DNA of 64,000 nt from Actinomycetota bacterium (GTDB taxonomy: Bacteria > Actinomycetota > Actinomycetes > Nanopelagicales > Nanopelagicaceae). This document shows positions 48,331-57,024 of the stretch, one piece after another. Where the stretch lies: contig VGAE01000006.1 in the NCBI GenBank assembly GCA_016870975.1, positions 1 to 64,000 of the forward strand, given 5' to 3'. The position numbers and the translations under genes are program-made. Position 1 is the first letter of the stretch. Each line of letters begins with the position of its first letter. A model generated the notes under the pieces. The model was not told the DNA's origin. It ran no database searches and worked only from the letters and a program-made list of their open reading frames with translations.

Positions 48331-49134
48331 GTGGCGACCGGCGTTTTCTCAAAATCTCGCGCTGAGATAAAAGAGCGCACGCTTCGCACAGATCGGTGGT
48401 GGTTACAGCCCGCAATAACCGTCGTAGTTTTAGTTTCATTCATTATTTATGCAACTTTTCGGGCTTTTGAAAAGAATTACTATTTTGCAGAACCGCTAAT
48501 TTCACCGTTCTACTCACCATGTCTTTCAACTGCATGTGTTGAAGGTGCGGCACATTTTGGAACTCCAATCGGAACTTTCACAATATTTGGTATGATTATT
48601 TCGCCGGCCTTATTTATTCTTATATTTCCGCTTGGTTTTCGATTAACTTGTTATTACTACCGCAAGTCTTATTACCGATCTTTCTGGATGTCGCCACCTG
48701 CTTGTGCGGTCGCAGAACCACATTCCAAATACACCGGAGAGACAAGAGCGCCACTAATTTTGCAAAACGGCCATAGATGGTTTTTCTTTGCCGGTTTAGC
48801 TTTAAACATCATTCTTACTTATGACGCAATCATTGCTTTTAAGAATCCCGAAGGTGAATGGGGCCATATGAGTGTAGGTACGCTCGTGCTACTTCTAAAC
48901 GCAACCATGCTCTGGCTTTATTCAGCATCTTGTCATACCTGTCGCCACACAATCGGTGGTCGGCTACGTCACTTCTCAAAACATCCGATCCGTTACAAGG
49001 CTTGGTCTTGGGTCTCGAAGTTAAACCATAGCCATCCAACGTACGCCTGGATCTCACTCTTCGTGGTTGCGTTGACAGATCTCTATGTACGTATGGTCGC
49101 ATCCGGAATTATCACCAACCTTTACTTCTTCTAG
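48331..49134 (+). CDS. Succinate dehydrogenase membrane anchor (Sdh1 SdhC-like)
   Basis: I use GTG 48331 with AAAGGGGG 6 nt upstream (267 residues) because the track start lies in tRNA-Ser. Five membrane helices are visible (about 20-42, 75-103, 130-152, 163-185 and 225-255), with histidines near helix ends that could bind haem or quinone. Its place directly before sdhA and sdhB matches the Sdh1 membrane subunit of mycobacteria (Rv0249c). Family sequence is poorly conserved, so position carries much of the call. Confidence 0.82.
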   Translation: MATGVFSKSRAEIKERTLRTDRWWLQPAITVVVLVSFIIYATFRAFEKNYYFAEPLISPFYSPCLSTACVEGAAHFGTPIGTFTIFGMIISPALFILIFPLGFRLTCYYYRKSYYRSFWMSPPACAVAEPHSKYTGETRAPLILQNGHRWFFFAGLALNIILTYDAIIAFKNPEGEWGHMSVGTLVLLLNATMLWLYSASCHTCRHTIGGRLRHFSKHPIRYKAWSWVSKLNHSHPTYAWISLFVVALTDLYVRMVASGIITNLYFF

Positions 49135-49139
49135 GAGAG

Positions 49140-51062
49140 ATGATGGCCAACGCAAATACTGGAATTAAAGCGAGCGATATCAAATTTGATCGCTATCGCT
49201 TTGATGTAGTTGTCATAGGCGCCGGTGGCGCTGGTTTGCGTGCTGCTGTTGAAGCCCGCGAAGCTGGACTACGCGTGGCAATTATTTGTAAATCCCTATT
49301 TGGAAAGGCCCACACTGTTATGGCAGAAGGTGGCGCGGCCGCCGCGATGGGTAACGTCAACAATAAAGATAATTGGAAGGTTCACTTCCGAGACACGATG
49401 CGTGGTGGAAAATTCCTAAACAACTGGCGGATGGCAGAACTACACGCCAAAGAATCACCAGATCGTGTCTGGGAGCTTGAGACTTGGGGCGCGCTATTTG
49501 ATCGCACTAAAGATGGTCGAATCTCACAGCGTAATTTTGGAGGTCACGAATATCCACGTCTTGCTCACGTGGGCGATAGAACTGGTTTGGAATTAATCCG
49601 TACCATGCAACAGAAAATAGTTGCGCTCCAACAGAAAGATGCCAAAGAGTTTGGCGATGCGGAAAAATATTTAAAGGTTTTTCCGGAATTAACAATTACT
49701 TCAATTCTTAAAGAGGGCGAGAAAGTCTCTGGATGTTACGGATATTGGCGCGAATCCGGAGAAGAAGTTCTATTTGAGGCGCTCGCAGTTGTTCTTGCAA
49801 CTGGTGGAATCGGAAAATCTTTCAAAATTACCTCTAATTCCTGGGAAGGTACTGGCGATGGCCATGCGCTTGCGCTAAAAGCTGGATCGGCTCTTGTTGA
49901 TATGGAATTCGTTCAATTCCATCCAACTGGCATGGTCTGGCCGCCATCAGTTCGCGGAATTTTGGTAACTGAATCTGTTCGAGGCGACGGCGGAGTTCTC
50001 ACCAACAATAAAGGTGAGCGCTTTATGTTCAATTACATTCCTGATGTTTTCAAAGATAAATATGCAGATAACGAGGAAGAGGCCGATCGTTGGTATAAAG
50101 ATCAGAATAACAATCGCCGCCCGCCAGAACTTCTCCCACGAGATGAAGTAGCGCGCGCCATTAACGCTGAAGTTAAAGCTGGTCGTGGCTCAGAACAAGG
50201 TGGCGTTTACCTAGACGTTTCAGAGCGTCTTCCCGCTGAAGAAATCAAACGTCGCTTGCCATCAATGTGGCATCAATTTAAAGAACTTGCCGATGTCGAT
50301 ATAACGGAACAACCAATGGAAGTTGGTCCAACTTGTCACTATGTAATGGGCGGAGTAAAGGTAGATCCAGATACCGCCGCTGCACATGGCGTTCCTGGCC
50401 TCTTCGCAGCTGGTGAAGTTGCTGGCGGCATGCATGGCTCTAATCGATTAGGTGGAAACTCACTCTCAGATCTTTTGGTATTTGGAAGGAGAGCGGGCGC
50501 GGGCGCTGCGCAATATGTAAAGAGCATTAGAGGCAGCGAGCCATCTGTTACCCATAAGGAAATTGAAAAGGCGCACGAGGTAATTAACGAGCCATTCACG
50601 CGTGAAGGGGGTCAAAATCCTTATTCACTTCATCAAGAACTGCAGAACGTTACTCAAGACCTAGTTGGAATTATCCGCACCGAGAACGAATTACGTGATG
50701 CAATAACTAAATTAGAGTCGATTCGTGAGCGTGCCGCAAAAGTTACTGTTTCCGGAGGCAAGACCTTTAATCCGGGGTTCCATCTTGCAATCGATCTTGA
50801 GAATATGTTGCTCGTCTCAGAATCAATCGCGCGCTCAGCACTGAATCGTCAAGAATCTCGTGGTGGCCATACCCGCGACGATTTTCCAAAGATGGATCCT
50901 GAGTGGCGCCAGTTCAACCTCCTCTCTTTATGGAATGGTGAGCGCATCGAAATTATTCGAGAGCTAGCGAAGATGTTGCCTGATGAACTAACCAACCTTT
51001 TCGATCAGGAAGAGTTGAAAAAGTATTTCACCGAGAAGGAACTCGCGAAGGGCGGATCATGA
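49140..51062 (+). CDS. sdhA: Succinate dehydrogenase flavoprotein subunit
   Basis: 640 residues. The FAD Rossmann motif is VVIGAGGAGLRAAVEAREAG, the flavin-attachment histidine is in KAHTVMAEGGAAAAMG, and the substrate site has TESVRGDGGVLTN with the catalytic arginine. C-terminal GGNSLSDLLVFGRRAG contacts FAD. It oxidises succinate to fumarate. Shine-Dalgarno AGGAGAG lies close to the ATG. It overlaps sdhB by 4 bp. Confidence 0.95.
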   Translation: MMANANTGIKASDIKFDRYRFDVVVIGAGGAGLRAAVEAREAGLRVAIICKSLFGKAHTVMAEGGAAAAMGNVNNKDNWKVHFRDTMRGGKFLNNWRMAELHAKESPDRVWELETWGALFDRTKDGRISQRNFGGHEYPRLAHVGDRTGLELIRTMQQKIVALQQKDAKEFGDAEKYLKVFPELTITSILKEGEKVSGCYGYWRESGEEVLFEALAVVLATGGIGKSFKITSNSWEGTGDGHALALKAGSALVDMEFVQFHPTGMVWPPSVRGILVTESVRGDGGVLTNNKGERFMFNYIPDVFKDKYADNEEEADRWYKDQNNNRRPPELLPRDEVARAINAEVKAGRGSEQGGVYLDVSERLPAEEIKRRLPSMWHQFKELADVDITEQPMEVGPTCHYVMGGVKVDPDTAAAHGVPGLFAAGEVAGGMHGSNRLGGNSLSDLLVFGRRAGAGAAQYVKSIRGSEPSVTHKEIEKAHEVINEPFTREGGQNPYSLHQELQNVTQDLVGIIRTENELRDAITKLESIRERAAKVTVSGGKTFNPGFHLAIDLENMLLVSESIARSALNRQESRGGHTRDDFPKMDPEWRQFNLLSLWNGERIEIIRELAKMLPDELTNLFDQEELKKYFTEKELAKGGS

Positions 51063-51829
51063 CTCGCAAAGTGAAGTTAAGAATTTGGCGCGGTGATTCT
51101 AAGGACGGTGAGTTCAAGGATGTAACAGTCGACGCCAACGAAGGTGAAGTAGTTTTAGATGTAATTCATCGTGTGCAAGCCACCCAAATGTCCGACCTAG
51201 CAGTTCGCTGGAATTGCAAAGCCGGAAAGTGCGGCTCATGTTCTATGGAGATAAACGGCAAACCAAGACTTGCCTGTATGACCCGAATGAATATGTACGG
51301 CGATGATGAGACAATAACTGTCACGCCACTGCGCGCCTTCCCAGTCGTCAAAGATCTAGTTACTGACGTTTCATACAACTACAAAAAAGCCATGGAAGTT
51401 CCAGCATTCGAAGGGCCAACAGATTTAAAGCCAGGCGAGTATCGAATGGAGCAAGTAGATGTGGAACGGAGCCAAGAGTTCCGTAAATGCATCGAATGTT
51501 TCCTCTGCCAGAGTACCTGCCACGTAATTCGCGATCACGAGGAGAATAAGAAGTCCTTTGCCGGCCCAAGATTCTTTATCCGAATCGCAGAGCTTGATAT
51601 GCATCCTCTTGACCGGCTACGAAATCGCAAGAAAAAGGCGCAAGAAGAACATGGCTTAGGTATGTGCAACATTACGAAGTGCTGTACCGAAGTTTGTCCG
51701 GAACATATCAAGATCACCGATAACGCAATCATTCCGATGAAAGAGCGTGTAGTCGATGAGAAGTACGATCCGATTCGTTGGCTCGGATCAAAGATACGTA
51801 AGCGAGAAGAGATTAACTATTGGCGCTAG
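51059..51829 (+). CDS. sdhB: Succinate dehydrogenase iron-sulfur subunit
   Basis: 256 residues. The plant-type [2Fe-2S] motif is CKAGKCGSC plus a later Cys in RLACM. The C-terminal ferredoxin domain has CIECFLCQSTC and CNITKCCTEVCPEH, enough cysteines for [4Fe-4S] and [3Fe-4S] centres. It passes electrons from SdhA to quinone at the membrane subunit. Confidence 0.95.
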   Translation: MTRKVKLRIWRGDSKDGEFKDVTVDANEGEVVLDVIHRVQATQMSDLAVRWNCKAGKCGSCSMEINGKPRLACMTRMNMYGDDETITVTPLRAFPVVKDLVTDVSYNYKKAMEVPAFEGPTDLKPGEYRMEQVDVERSQEFRKCIECFLCQSTCHVIRDHEENKKSFAGPRFFIRIAELDMHPLDRLRNRKKKAQEEHGLGMCNITKCCTEVCPEHIKITDNAIIPMKERVVDEKYDPIRWLGSKIRKREEINYWR

Positions 51830-52164
51830 TGTTGCGCTGGGCAATGCTGGCTGGCGCATTTTGGGTCACAACGCTAATTATTGATGGAATTCAAATAGAA
51901 CCTGGTGCTTGGAATTACTTCTGGGTTGCCGCTCTCTTTGGATTGATAAATACCTTTATCGGATCGCTGCTTAAGCTTTTCACCCTACCAGCCGTAATTC
52001 TCACCTTCGGTCTCTTTATATTTATTATCAATGCCGCTATGTTGATGCTAACTGATCGGTTCAGTGACACCATCACTATTGACCGTTTTACCTCTGCACT
52101 AGTTGGCAGCCTTCTGATCAGTATCTTTTCAAGTATTACCAATAAAGTAATTCGGCGGGCGTGA
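51820..52164 (+). CDS. Small four-helix membrane protein (phage-holin-IV-like family)
   Basis: 114 residues with four predicted membrane helices and the family features WNYFWVAALFGLINTFIGSLLKLFTLPAVILTFGLF. The family (PF04020) is chromosomal and widespread despite the holin name; no lysis gene is nearby. The start is TTG 51820 or GTG 51829, both overlapping the sdhB stop. The function is unknown. Confidence 0.8.
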   Translation: MALVLRWAMLAGAFWVTTLIIDGIQIEPGAWNYFWVAALFGLINTFIGSLLKLFTLPAVILTFGLFIFIINAAMLMLTDRFSDTITIDRFTSALVGSLLISIFSSITNKVIRRA

Positions 52165-52493
52165 AAAAACTTCTTATTGTTGCAGCCGGCGGAATTGCTG
52201 GCTCACTCTCGCGATATCTGATTTCTGAGTCACTACTCAGCTATCCAATCTCAATTTTTATAGCCAATTTATTTGGAGTTGCAATTGCTGGTTTCATTGC
52301 ATTTTGTCTAAAACCAACTGAATTAAGTAAATTGTTTTGGATTCCAGGGTTTGCTGGCGGAATGACTACCTTCTCATCGGTCGCAGTAATCCATGCGGAG
52401 CGGAGCGATATCCTTGCCATTGCTTACTTCTTCGGAACCGTTGCAGCCAGCCTTCTGATTCTCTACGCGCTGGCGCCAAAGGTTGTGCGATGA
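52161..52493 (+). CDS. crcB: Fluoride channel CrcB/Fluc, first paralogue
   Basis: 110 residues with four helices. Fluc signatures are GGIAGSLSRYLI and GFAGGMTTFSSVAVIHAER (the TTFSS motif faces the fluoride pathway). GTG start overlaps the upstream gene by 4 bp. It directly precedes a second crcB, so the two probably form a heterodimeric channel. Confidence 0.9.
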   Translation: MKKLLIVAAGGIAGSLSRYLISESLLSYPISIFIANLFGVAIAGFIAFCLKPTELSKLFWIPGFAGGMTTFSSVAVIHAERSDILAIAYFFGTVAASLLILYALAPKVVR

Positions 52494-52819
52494 GGATCAT
52501 TTACTTTTTTATTGGCGCTGGGGTTGGCGCCCCAACTAGATATGTAATCGATAGGTATTTCCGCAGTGAATACCGATTCCCAATTGGGATTCTGATAGTC
52601 AATGTCTTGGGATCATTTATTCTGGGAGTTGTCTCTAGAGACGAGGGTGAAATCCCCTATCTACTCTTTGGGTTCTGTGGAGCTCTAACGACCTGGTCGG
52701 CTTTTGCATGGGATCTATTTGAATCAAGAACTCGACTAAGAGAGTTTTCCTTGAATCTATTGGGAAATTACCTTTTAGGCGTTTCAGCCGCCCTGTTGGG
52801 AGTTTGGCTTACGCAATAA
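52490..52819 (+). CDS. crcB: Fluoride channel CrcB/Fluc, second paralogue
   Basis: 109 residues from ATG 52490; the track start at 52337 runs through the first crcB in another frame. Motifs: GAGVGAPTRYVIDRYF, VNVLGSFILG and FCGALTTWSAFAWDLFE. The phenylalanine-box serine is tryptophan-flanked (TTWSAF), a common asymmetric variant. It overlaps the first paralogue by 4 bp (ATGA). Confidence 0.9.
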   Translation: MRIIYFFIGAGVGAPTRYVIDRYFRSEYRFPIGILIVNVLGSFILGVVSRDEGEIPYLLFGFCGALTTWSAFAWDLFESRTRLREFSLNLLGNYLLGVSAALLGVWLTQ

Positions 52820-52826
52820 TCCGACA

Positions 52827-52991
52827 ATGAAGGCCAATAATCAGATGCCATGCGATTTCTGTGGGCGACCCTACGATCCGGTTGCGACGCGTTGGCTCTG
52901 CCCGCATTGCCACTCCAAAACAAATTGTTGTGATAGTGCGCCCTGCCCAATTCCTGAAACAGATCTAAAGTTTCAAAGTAGTAAGAAGTGA
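52827..52991 (+). CDS. 54-residue zinc-ribbon protein, not in the ORF track
   Basis: The frame encodes MKANNQMPCDFCGRPYDPVA, then LCPHCH, NCCDS and APCP: seven cysteines and two histidines in 54 residues, a treble-clef or ribbon-like zinc site. It starts 7 nt after crcB and its stop overlaps the sulfotransferase start by 4 bp (GTGA), the same coupling used by its neighbours. That argues for a real gene. I do not recognise the family; a metal-binding or protein-interaction role is a guess. Confidence 0.75.
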   Translation: MKANNQMPCDFCGRPYDPVATRWLCPHCHSKTNCCDSAPCPIPETDLKFQSSKK

Positions 52992-54097
52992 AGCGCTTAA
53001 TAATCCATCCCGGATTTCATAAATCTGGAACTACCGCTCTACAACAATCACTTCATGCCAATCGCCATCGCCTTACAGATCTTGGCCTTTCATATCCATT
53101 TCCCAGACACCGAGCCCATCATCGATTAGCTTGGTCGTTAAGCGGGAAAGTTTGGGGTTGGCTTAATCGCGGCGGCAGTGGTGAATCGCCACAACTGTGG
53201 AGTAAATCAGTCAGAAGCATTAATCGTTCCAGCGGCAAAAACATAATAATTAGTAGTGAGTTCTTCTCGGAGATAGATCTTGAGACAATAACGAGAATTA
53301 AGAATGAGATAAAGAAACACGAAATCGAAATTCTTTTCACGCTTCGTCCACTCGCCAAACTTCTCTCTTCTTCCTATCAACAGTATTTAAAATATGGTTT
53401 GAAAGCAGATTACGAAGAGTGGCTCCATTCGGTTTTAGATGCCCCCGGTGAATCCAAGTTAAGTCCAACCTTCTGGCGGAGGCATTTTCATGGCCAAGTA
53501 ATCTCTAGATGGAGTGAGGTCTTTGGCCCATCAAAGGTCACGGTATTAATAATTGATGAGAGCCAGCCAGAATTTCTCTTTACTGAAGCCAATACATACC
53601 TGGGGCTCCCAGAAAGAACTCTTCAGGCACAAGAAACCGGCTTGAACCGCTCCATGACCACTGAGGAGATCGCGCTAATTCTTGAAATCAATCGCCGGTT
53701 TCCAAAAGAACGCACATGGAATGAGTATCGAGTATTTATCCGCAATGGCTTTATTCGCGAGATAACTGATAACTCAAAAGTTGCAGCCGGGAAAGAGAAG
53801 TTATTAACTCCGAAATGGGCGGTTGATATCGCTAATTCCCTAGGTAAAGATTCAAAAAATCAGATTTTAGAATCCGGCGTCAAGGTAATCGGAGATATTA
53901 ATTCGTTAGATAGAGTAGAAATCCCTACGGGAACCTCGACAGTACCTGCAACTATTGATGTTAATACAGTTGCAACTGCAATGCTTTCAATGGATAAGAA
54001 ACTTATTTCTCATGTTCCAATTACATGGCTGAGAAGGAATTTGATTTATCGAATTCGCCGAGGCCTACGCCGAGCGCTATCTCCAAAGCGAAGCTAG
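52988..54097 (+). CDS. Sulfotransferase-like protein
   Basis: 369 residues. The 5'-phosphosulfate-binding loop is IHPGFHKSGTTALQQSL (residues about 6-20), and the 3'-phosphate region is FTLRPLAKLLSSSYQQYLKYG (about 117-137). A basic C-terminal tail (RRGLRRALSPKRS) follows. It should transfer sulfate from PAPS to an unknown acceptor, perhaps a surface glycan. cysD-cysNC in this window make PAPS. Its end overlaps the convergent pepP gene by 21 bp. Confidence 0.8.
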   Translation: MKRLIIHPGFHKSGTTALQQSLHANRHRLTDLGLSYPFPRHRAHHRLAWSLSGKVWGWLNRGGSGESPQLWSKSVRSINRSSGKNIIISSEFFSEIDLETITRIKNEIKKHEIEILFTLRPLAKLLSSSYQQYLKYGLKADYEEWLHSVLDAPGESKLSPTFWRRHFHGQVISRWSEVFGPSKVTVLIIDESQPEFLFTEANTYLGLPERTLQAQETGLNRSMTTEEIALILEINRRFPKERTWNEYRVFIRNGFIREITDNSKVAAGKEKLLTPKWAVDIANSLGKDSKNQILESGVKVIGDINSLDRVEIPTGTSTVPATIDVNTVATAMLSMDKKLISHVPITWLRRNLIYRIRRGLRRALSPKRS

Positions 54098-55528
54098 CCA
54101 CGCCTCAATCTCATCGGGATGTCTTGGCATAGCGCTACTTAAGTTTCGGCAACCATCTTTAGTAACAAGTACGTCATCTTCAATTCGCACTCCAATACCT
54201 CGATATTGCTCTGGGAATAGAGCGTCATCCGGGTGGATATAGATCCCGGGCTCAACTGTAAGAATCATCCCTGGTTCGAGAATTCCGTCCGAATAAGCCT
54301 CGTTACGAGCATGAGCACAATCGTGTACATCCATCCCCAACATATGACCGGTACCGTGAACTGTCCAACGACGATGTAATCCACTCTCCGGCTTGAGCGA
54401 TTCTTCAGGAGAAATCGGTAGCACTCCTAATTTCGACAATCCCTCCGCTACAACTTTCATAGCTGCTACATGAAAATCGCGGAATTTGGCTCCTGGCTTC
54501 ACCGCTTTAATTCCAGCTGACTGTGCTTCATAAACTAATTCATATATCTCTCGCTGGGCGGGCGTGAATTTCCCATTGATGGGAAGCGTTCGAGTTATGT
54601 CAGCGGTGTAAAGCGAATCAACTTCAACGCCAGCATCAATTAAAAGTAAATCACCATTCTTTAATTCGCCATCGTTCTTTATCCAATGAAGGATACAGGC
54701 ATGTGCACCCGATGCAACGATGCTGTCATAACCAATGTCATTACCTTCAAACCTTGCTCGGGTAAAAAAAGCGCCTTCGATTAATCGCTCACCTCGTTTT
54801 TTACCAACAGTATTTGGGATTGCTCGAATCATCTCTTCAAATCCGCGATGAGTTGCGTCGATTGCTTTCTGCATCTCATCAATCTCAAATTGATCTTTAA
54901 TCAACCGAGCTTCAGAAAGCCAGATTACGAATTCTTGATCACCCTTATTTTCTGGAACTAATTCATCTACCAAAGCATCTTCATGGCGGAGTGCAAGAGA
55001 TTCCTTTTTAACTCCAAGAAAGTCCTCAAGAGTTGATAAATGTTGGACCTTGATATCGAAGGCAAATTCAGTTTCTTCTAAAGTCATCCGGCGCCCAACC
55101 CAGAATTCACCATATTTTGAATTGCGATAGAACTCCTCACTTTTCTCTCTAGGCGATCGCGGATGAATGAAAAGAATTGATACATGGCCAGAGTTCGTGG
55201 GCTCCATAACTAAAACTGAATCAGGAACTGCTTCGCATCCGTTTATTCCTGTACTCCAAGAAAATGCAGAGTGGGGGCGGAATCGATAATCGGTATCGTT
55301 ACTTCGAACTTTGTAATTTCCAGCAGGAATTACCAATCTTTTTCCAGGAAATGCCTTAGAAAGCTTTTCTCGTCGCGCAACCGCCCACGAAGTAGCTGGA
55401 CTCTTCTTAAGATCCTGAAGTGGTGAAGGTGCCCAACCTTCTTCCATGAATTTTTTTAGCGGCTCAGGAGTCGGAAGGTCATAGTTGCGATAAATAGATC
55501 GCCTCAGCTTCTCCTCATCAAAACTCAT
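54077..55528 (-). CDS. pepP: Xaa-Pro aminopeptidase (aminopeptidase P)
   Basis: I use ATG 55528 (483 residues, MSFDEEKLRR) because the track start lies in tRNA-Ser and TACGCT ends 6 nt before this ATG. The N-terminal creatinase-like domain is followed by the pita-bread M24 domain with metal ligands in DAGVEVDSLYTADITRT, HGTGHMLGMDVHD, TVEPGIY and GIGVRIEDDVL. It removes the N-terminal residue from peptides with proline in second position. Confidence 0.92.
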   Translation of the reverse strand: MSFDEEKLRRSIYRNYDLPTPEPLKKFMEEGWAPSPLQDLKKSPATSWAVARREKLSKAFPGKRLVIPAGNYKVRSNDTDYRFRPHSAFSWSTGINGCEAVPDSVLVMEPTNSGHVSILFIHPRSPREKSEEFYRNSKYGEFWVGRRMTLEETEFAFDIKVQHLSTLEDFLGVKKESLALRHEDALVDELVPENKGDQEFVIWLSEARLIKDQFEIDEMQKAIDATHRGFEEMIRAIPNTVGKKRGERLIEGAFFTRARFEGNDIGYDSIVASGAHACILHWIKNDGELKNGDLLLIDAGVEVDSLYTADITRTLPINGKFTPAQREIYELVYEAQSAGIKAVKPGAKFRDFHVAAMKVVAEGLSKLGVLPISPEESLKPESGLHRRWTVHGTGHMLGMDVHDCAHARNEAYSDGILEPGMILTVEPGIYIHPDDALFPEQYRGIGVRIEDDVLVTKDGCRNLSSAMPRHPDEIEAWLASLWR

Positions 55529-55534
55529 AAAACG

Positions 55535-55540
55535 AGCGTA
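55535..55540 (-). promoter_or_regulatory. -10 element of leaderless pepP promoter
   Basis: Minus-strand TACGCT ends 6 nt before the pepP ATG. Confidence 0.4.
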
Positions 55541-55590
55541 CTCCTGGCAAAAGTAAGGCGATAAATTAGCGGTAAACTCTCCGAGTAATG

Positions 55591-55679
55591 GGAGACGTCG
55601 CATAGCCCGGTCTAGTGCGCCTCACTGCTAATGAGGTTTTCCCGAAAGGGAATCGGAGGTTCAAATCCTCTCGTCTCCG
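55591..55679 (+). tRNA. tRNA-Ser (GCT)
   Basis: The acceptor GGAGACG/CGTCTCC pairs, the anticodon loop is CTGCTAA (anticodon GCT), a long variable arm TTTTCCCGAAAGGGAATC follows, and the T arm is GGAGGTTCAAATCCTCT. CCA is not encoded. Its 3' two thirds recur at 62506, so it is the integration site of the island that follows. Confidence 0.95.
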
Positions 55680-55680
55680 C
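55622..55680 (+). repeat. Left direct repeat (att-like) of the island, tRNA-Ser 3' part
   Basis: 59 bp from the anticodon stem to just past the acceptor end; identical to 62506-62564 except one base (C55670 versus G62554). Confidence 0.88.
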
Positions 55681-55813
55681 AAGGATTACACATGCTTCTT
55701 ACAGAGTTGAATCAACACCGGTTGCGGTCTGTGGCGACGCACCAATCCTTCTAAAGTCGACTTAGGGTGGTTACAACTAGTTCAGACTAGGCCGAAATAA
55801 GGGCTAAAGGGTA

Positions 55814-55842
55814 TTGACTAACGCTGAACAGAGGATTAGTTT
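55814..55842 (+). promoter_or_regulatory. Promoter of the ROK regulator gene
   Basis: TTGACT (-35, 55814-55819) and TAGTTT (-10, 55837-55842) are spaced by exactly 17 bp, and the GTG start lies 6 nt after the -10. This is the clearest complete promoter in the window and predicts a leaderless mRNA. The gap from tRNA-Ser (55680-55813) shows no gene. Confidence 0.72.
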
Positions 55843-55863
55843 GTTCGCGTGACGAACAAACTA
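55837..55863. promoter_or_regulatory. Palindromic operator over the ROK gene start
   Basis: TAGTTTGTTCG and CGAACAAACTA are perfect 11-bp inverted arms around a 5-bp spacer. It covers the -10 box and the GTG start codon, so a dimeric repressor bound here would block initiation. The encoded ROK protein is the obvious candidate. Confidence 0.75.
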
Positions 55864-57024
55864 GCTGGAAATCTTGAATTTGATACCACCTATTCAAATA
55901 AGCAGATAATTTTTCAACTTTTTTGCAGTCACGAATCAATTTCAAGAGCAGAACTTTCTCGTATGACAGGGTTGTCCAAACAAACGGTCTCATCGGCAAT
56001 CTCGGGTCTAGAAGCCATGAAACTTGTGACGCCTGTGGGTAGTACAAAGGGTCATATAGGACGTCGCGCCATTACATATCGCTTATCACCTAGTGCAAGT
56101 TTTGCAGTCGGCATTGACCTCGGAGGAACAAGTCTTAGATCAGGTCTCATTGACTTTTCAGGCGAGGTTCGAAGTGAATTTTCTCGATTGACCCCGTTGA
56201 CCAACTTAAATGATTTAATCCAGGCTATTTTAAATTCAATACAAACATTAAAGAATCAAGCGGGCGTTAAAGAAGAAATTGATCTCTTAGTAATTGGCGT
56301 ACCCGGCGTGGTGCATCCGGTAACAGGAGTAGTATCCATGGCACCAAATGTTGAATACTTAAACGGCGTAGATTTAAGGAAACAGCTAAAGGAATACTTT
56401 AAATTTGAAGTTATTATTGAAAATGACATCAATCTAGCAGCGGTCGGGGAAAAAGATTCGCTCAAGTTGGAAGATTTTGTTTTTATATCTCTTGGCACTG
56501 GAATTGGTATGGCAGTCGTCCTGGATGGAAAGCTTCGTAGGGGTTCCAAAGGCGGCGCTGGAGAAATTGGGTACATGCTTTTTGATATATTCGACGAAAA
56601 TATTCTCAATCCTAAAATACTAGAAGATATGTTAGGCGGAAAAGCTCTAGAAAAATTGTACAAAGGAAATACCGGAAATCAACTTACAGTGGAAGAAATT
56701 TTCCTACTTGCTAAAAATAATGATGAATATGCCTCATTTCTTACAAAGAATATGGTGAAGCAATTGTCGTCATGTCTACGAAATATAATTGCAATATTAG
56801 ACCCGGCCACAATCATAATGGGTGGAGGAATTGGATCCCGCAAAGACGTCTTAAGTGAACTTAAAAAGAGCTTACAAAATCAAGTCAATCAAGAATTTGA
56901 TATTCGAACTACCTCCCTAGGCTCAAGAGCAGGAATTGTGGGTGCAATGTCTTTAGCTGTGAAGGAGATTAGAGATACAGCAATAGATAAAGGTCAAAAG
57001 TTGGATTATGGTGTGACATCATGA
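55849..57024 (+). CDS. ROK-family transcriptional regulator
   Basis: 391 residues. An N-terminal winged helix-turn-helix (about 17-65; ISRAELSRMTGLSKQTVSSAISGLEAMKLV) precedes a ROK domain with GIDLGGTSLRSGLIDF and ENDINLAAVGE. The usual ROK zinc cluster CxCGxxGCxE after GEIGYM is absent, replaced by FDIFDENILNPK, so it probably acts as a ligand-binding repressor rather than a kinase. It starts the island cassette and overlaps the M20 gene by 4 bp. Confidence 0.9.
   Translation: MTNKLAGNLEFDTTYSNKQIIFQLFCSHESISRAELSRMTGLSKQTVSSAISGLEAMKLVTPVGSTKGHIGRRAITYRLSPSASFAVGIDLGGTSLRSGLIDFSGEVRSEFSRLTPLTNLNDLIQAILNSIQTLKNQAGVKEEIDLLVIGVPGVVHPVTGVVSMAPNVEYLNGVDLRKQLKEYFKFEVIIENDINLAAVGEKDSLKLEDFVFISLGTGIGMAVVLDGKLRRGSKGGAGEIGYMLFDIFDENILNPKILEDMLGGKALEKLYKGNTGNQLTVEEIFLLAKNNDEYASFLTKNMVKQLSSCLRNIIAILDPATIIMGGGIGSRKDVLSELKKSLQNQVNQEFDIRTTSLGSRAGIVGAMSLAVKEIRDTAIDKGQKLDYGVTS

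Noticed and set aside
52100-52161. Fluoride riboswitch before crcB
   Set aside because: The first crcB overlaps its upstream gene by 4 bp, leaving no untranslated leader, and no crcB-motif structure is visible.
51820-52164. Prophage remnant suggested by a holin-like protein
   Set aside because: PF04020-type proteins are common chromosomal membrane proteins, and no endolysin, integrase or structural phage gene is near.
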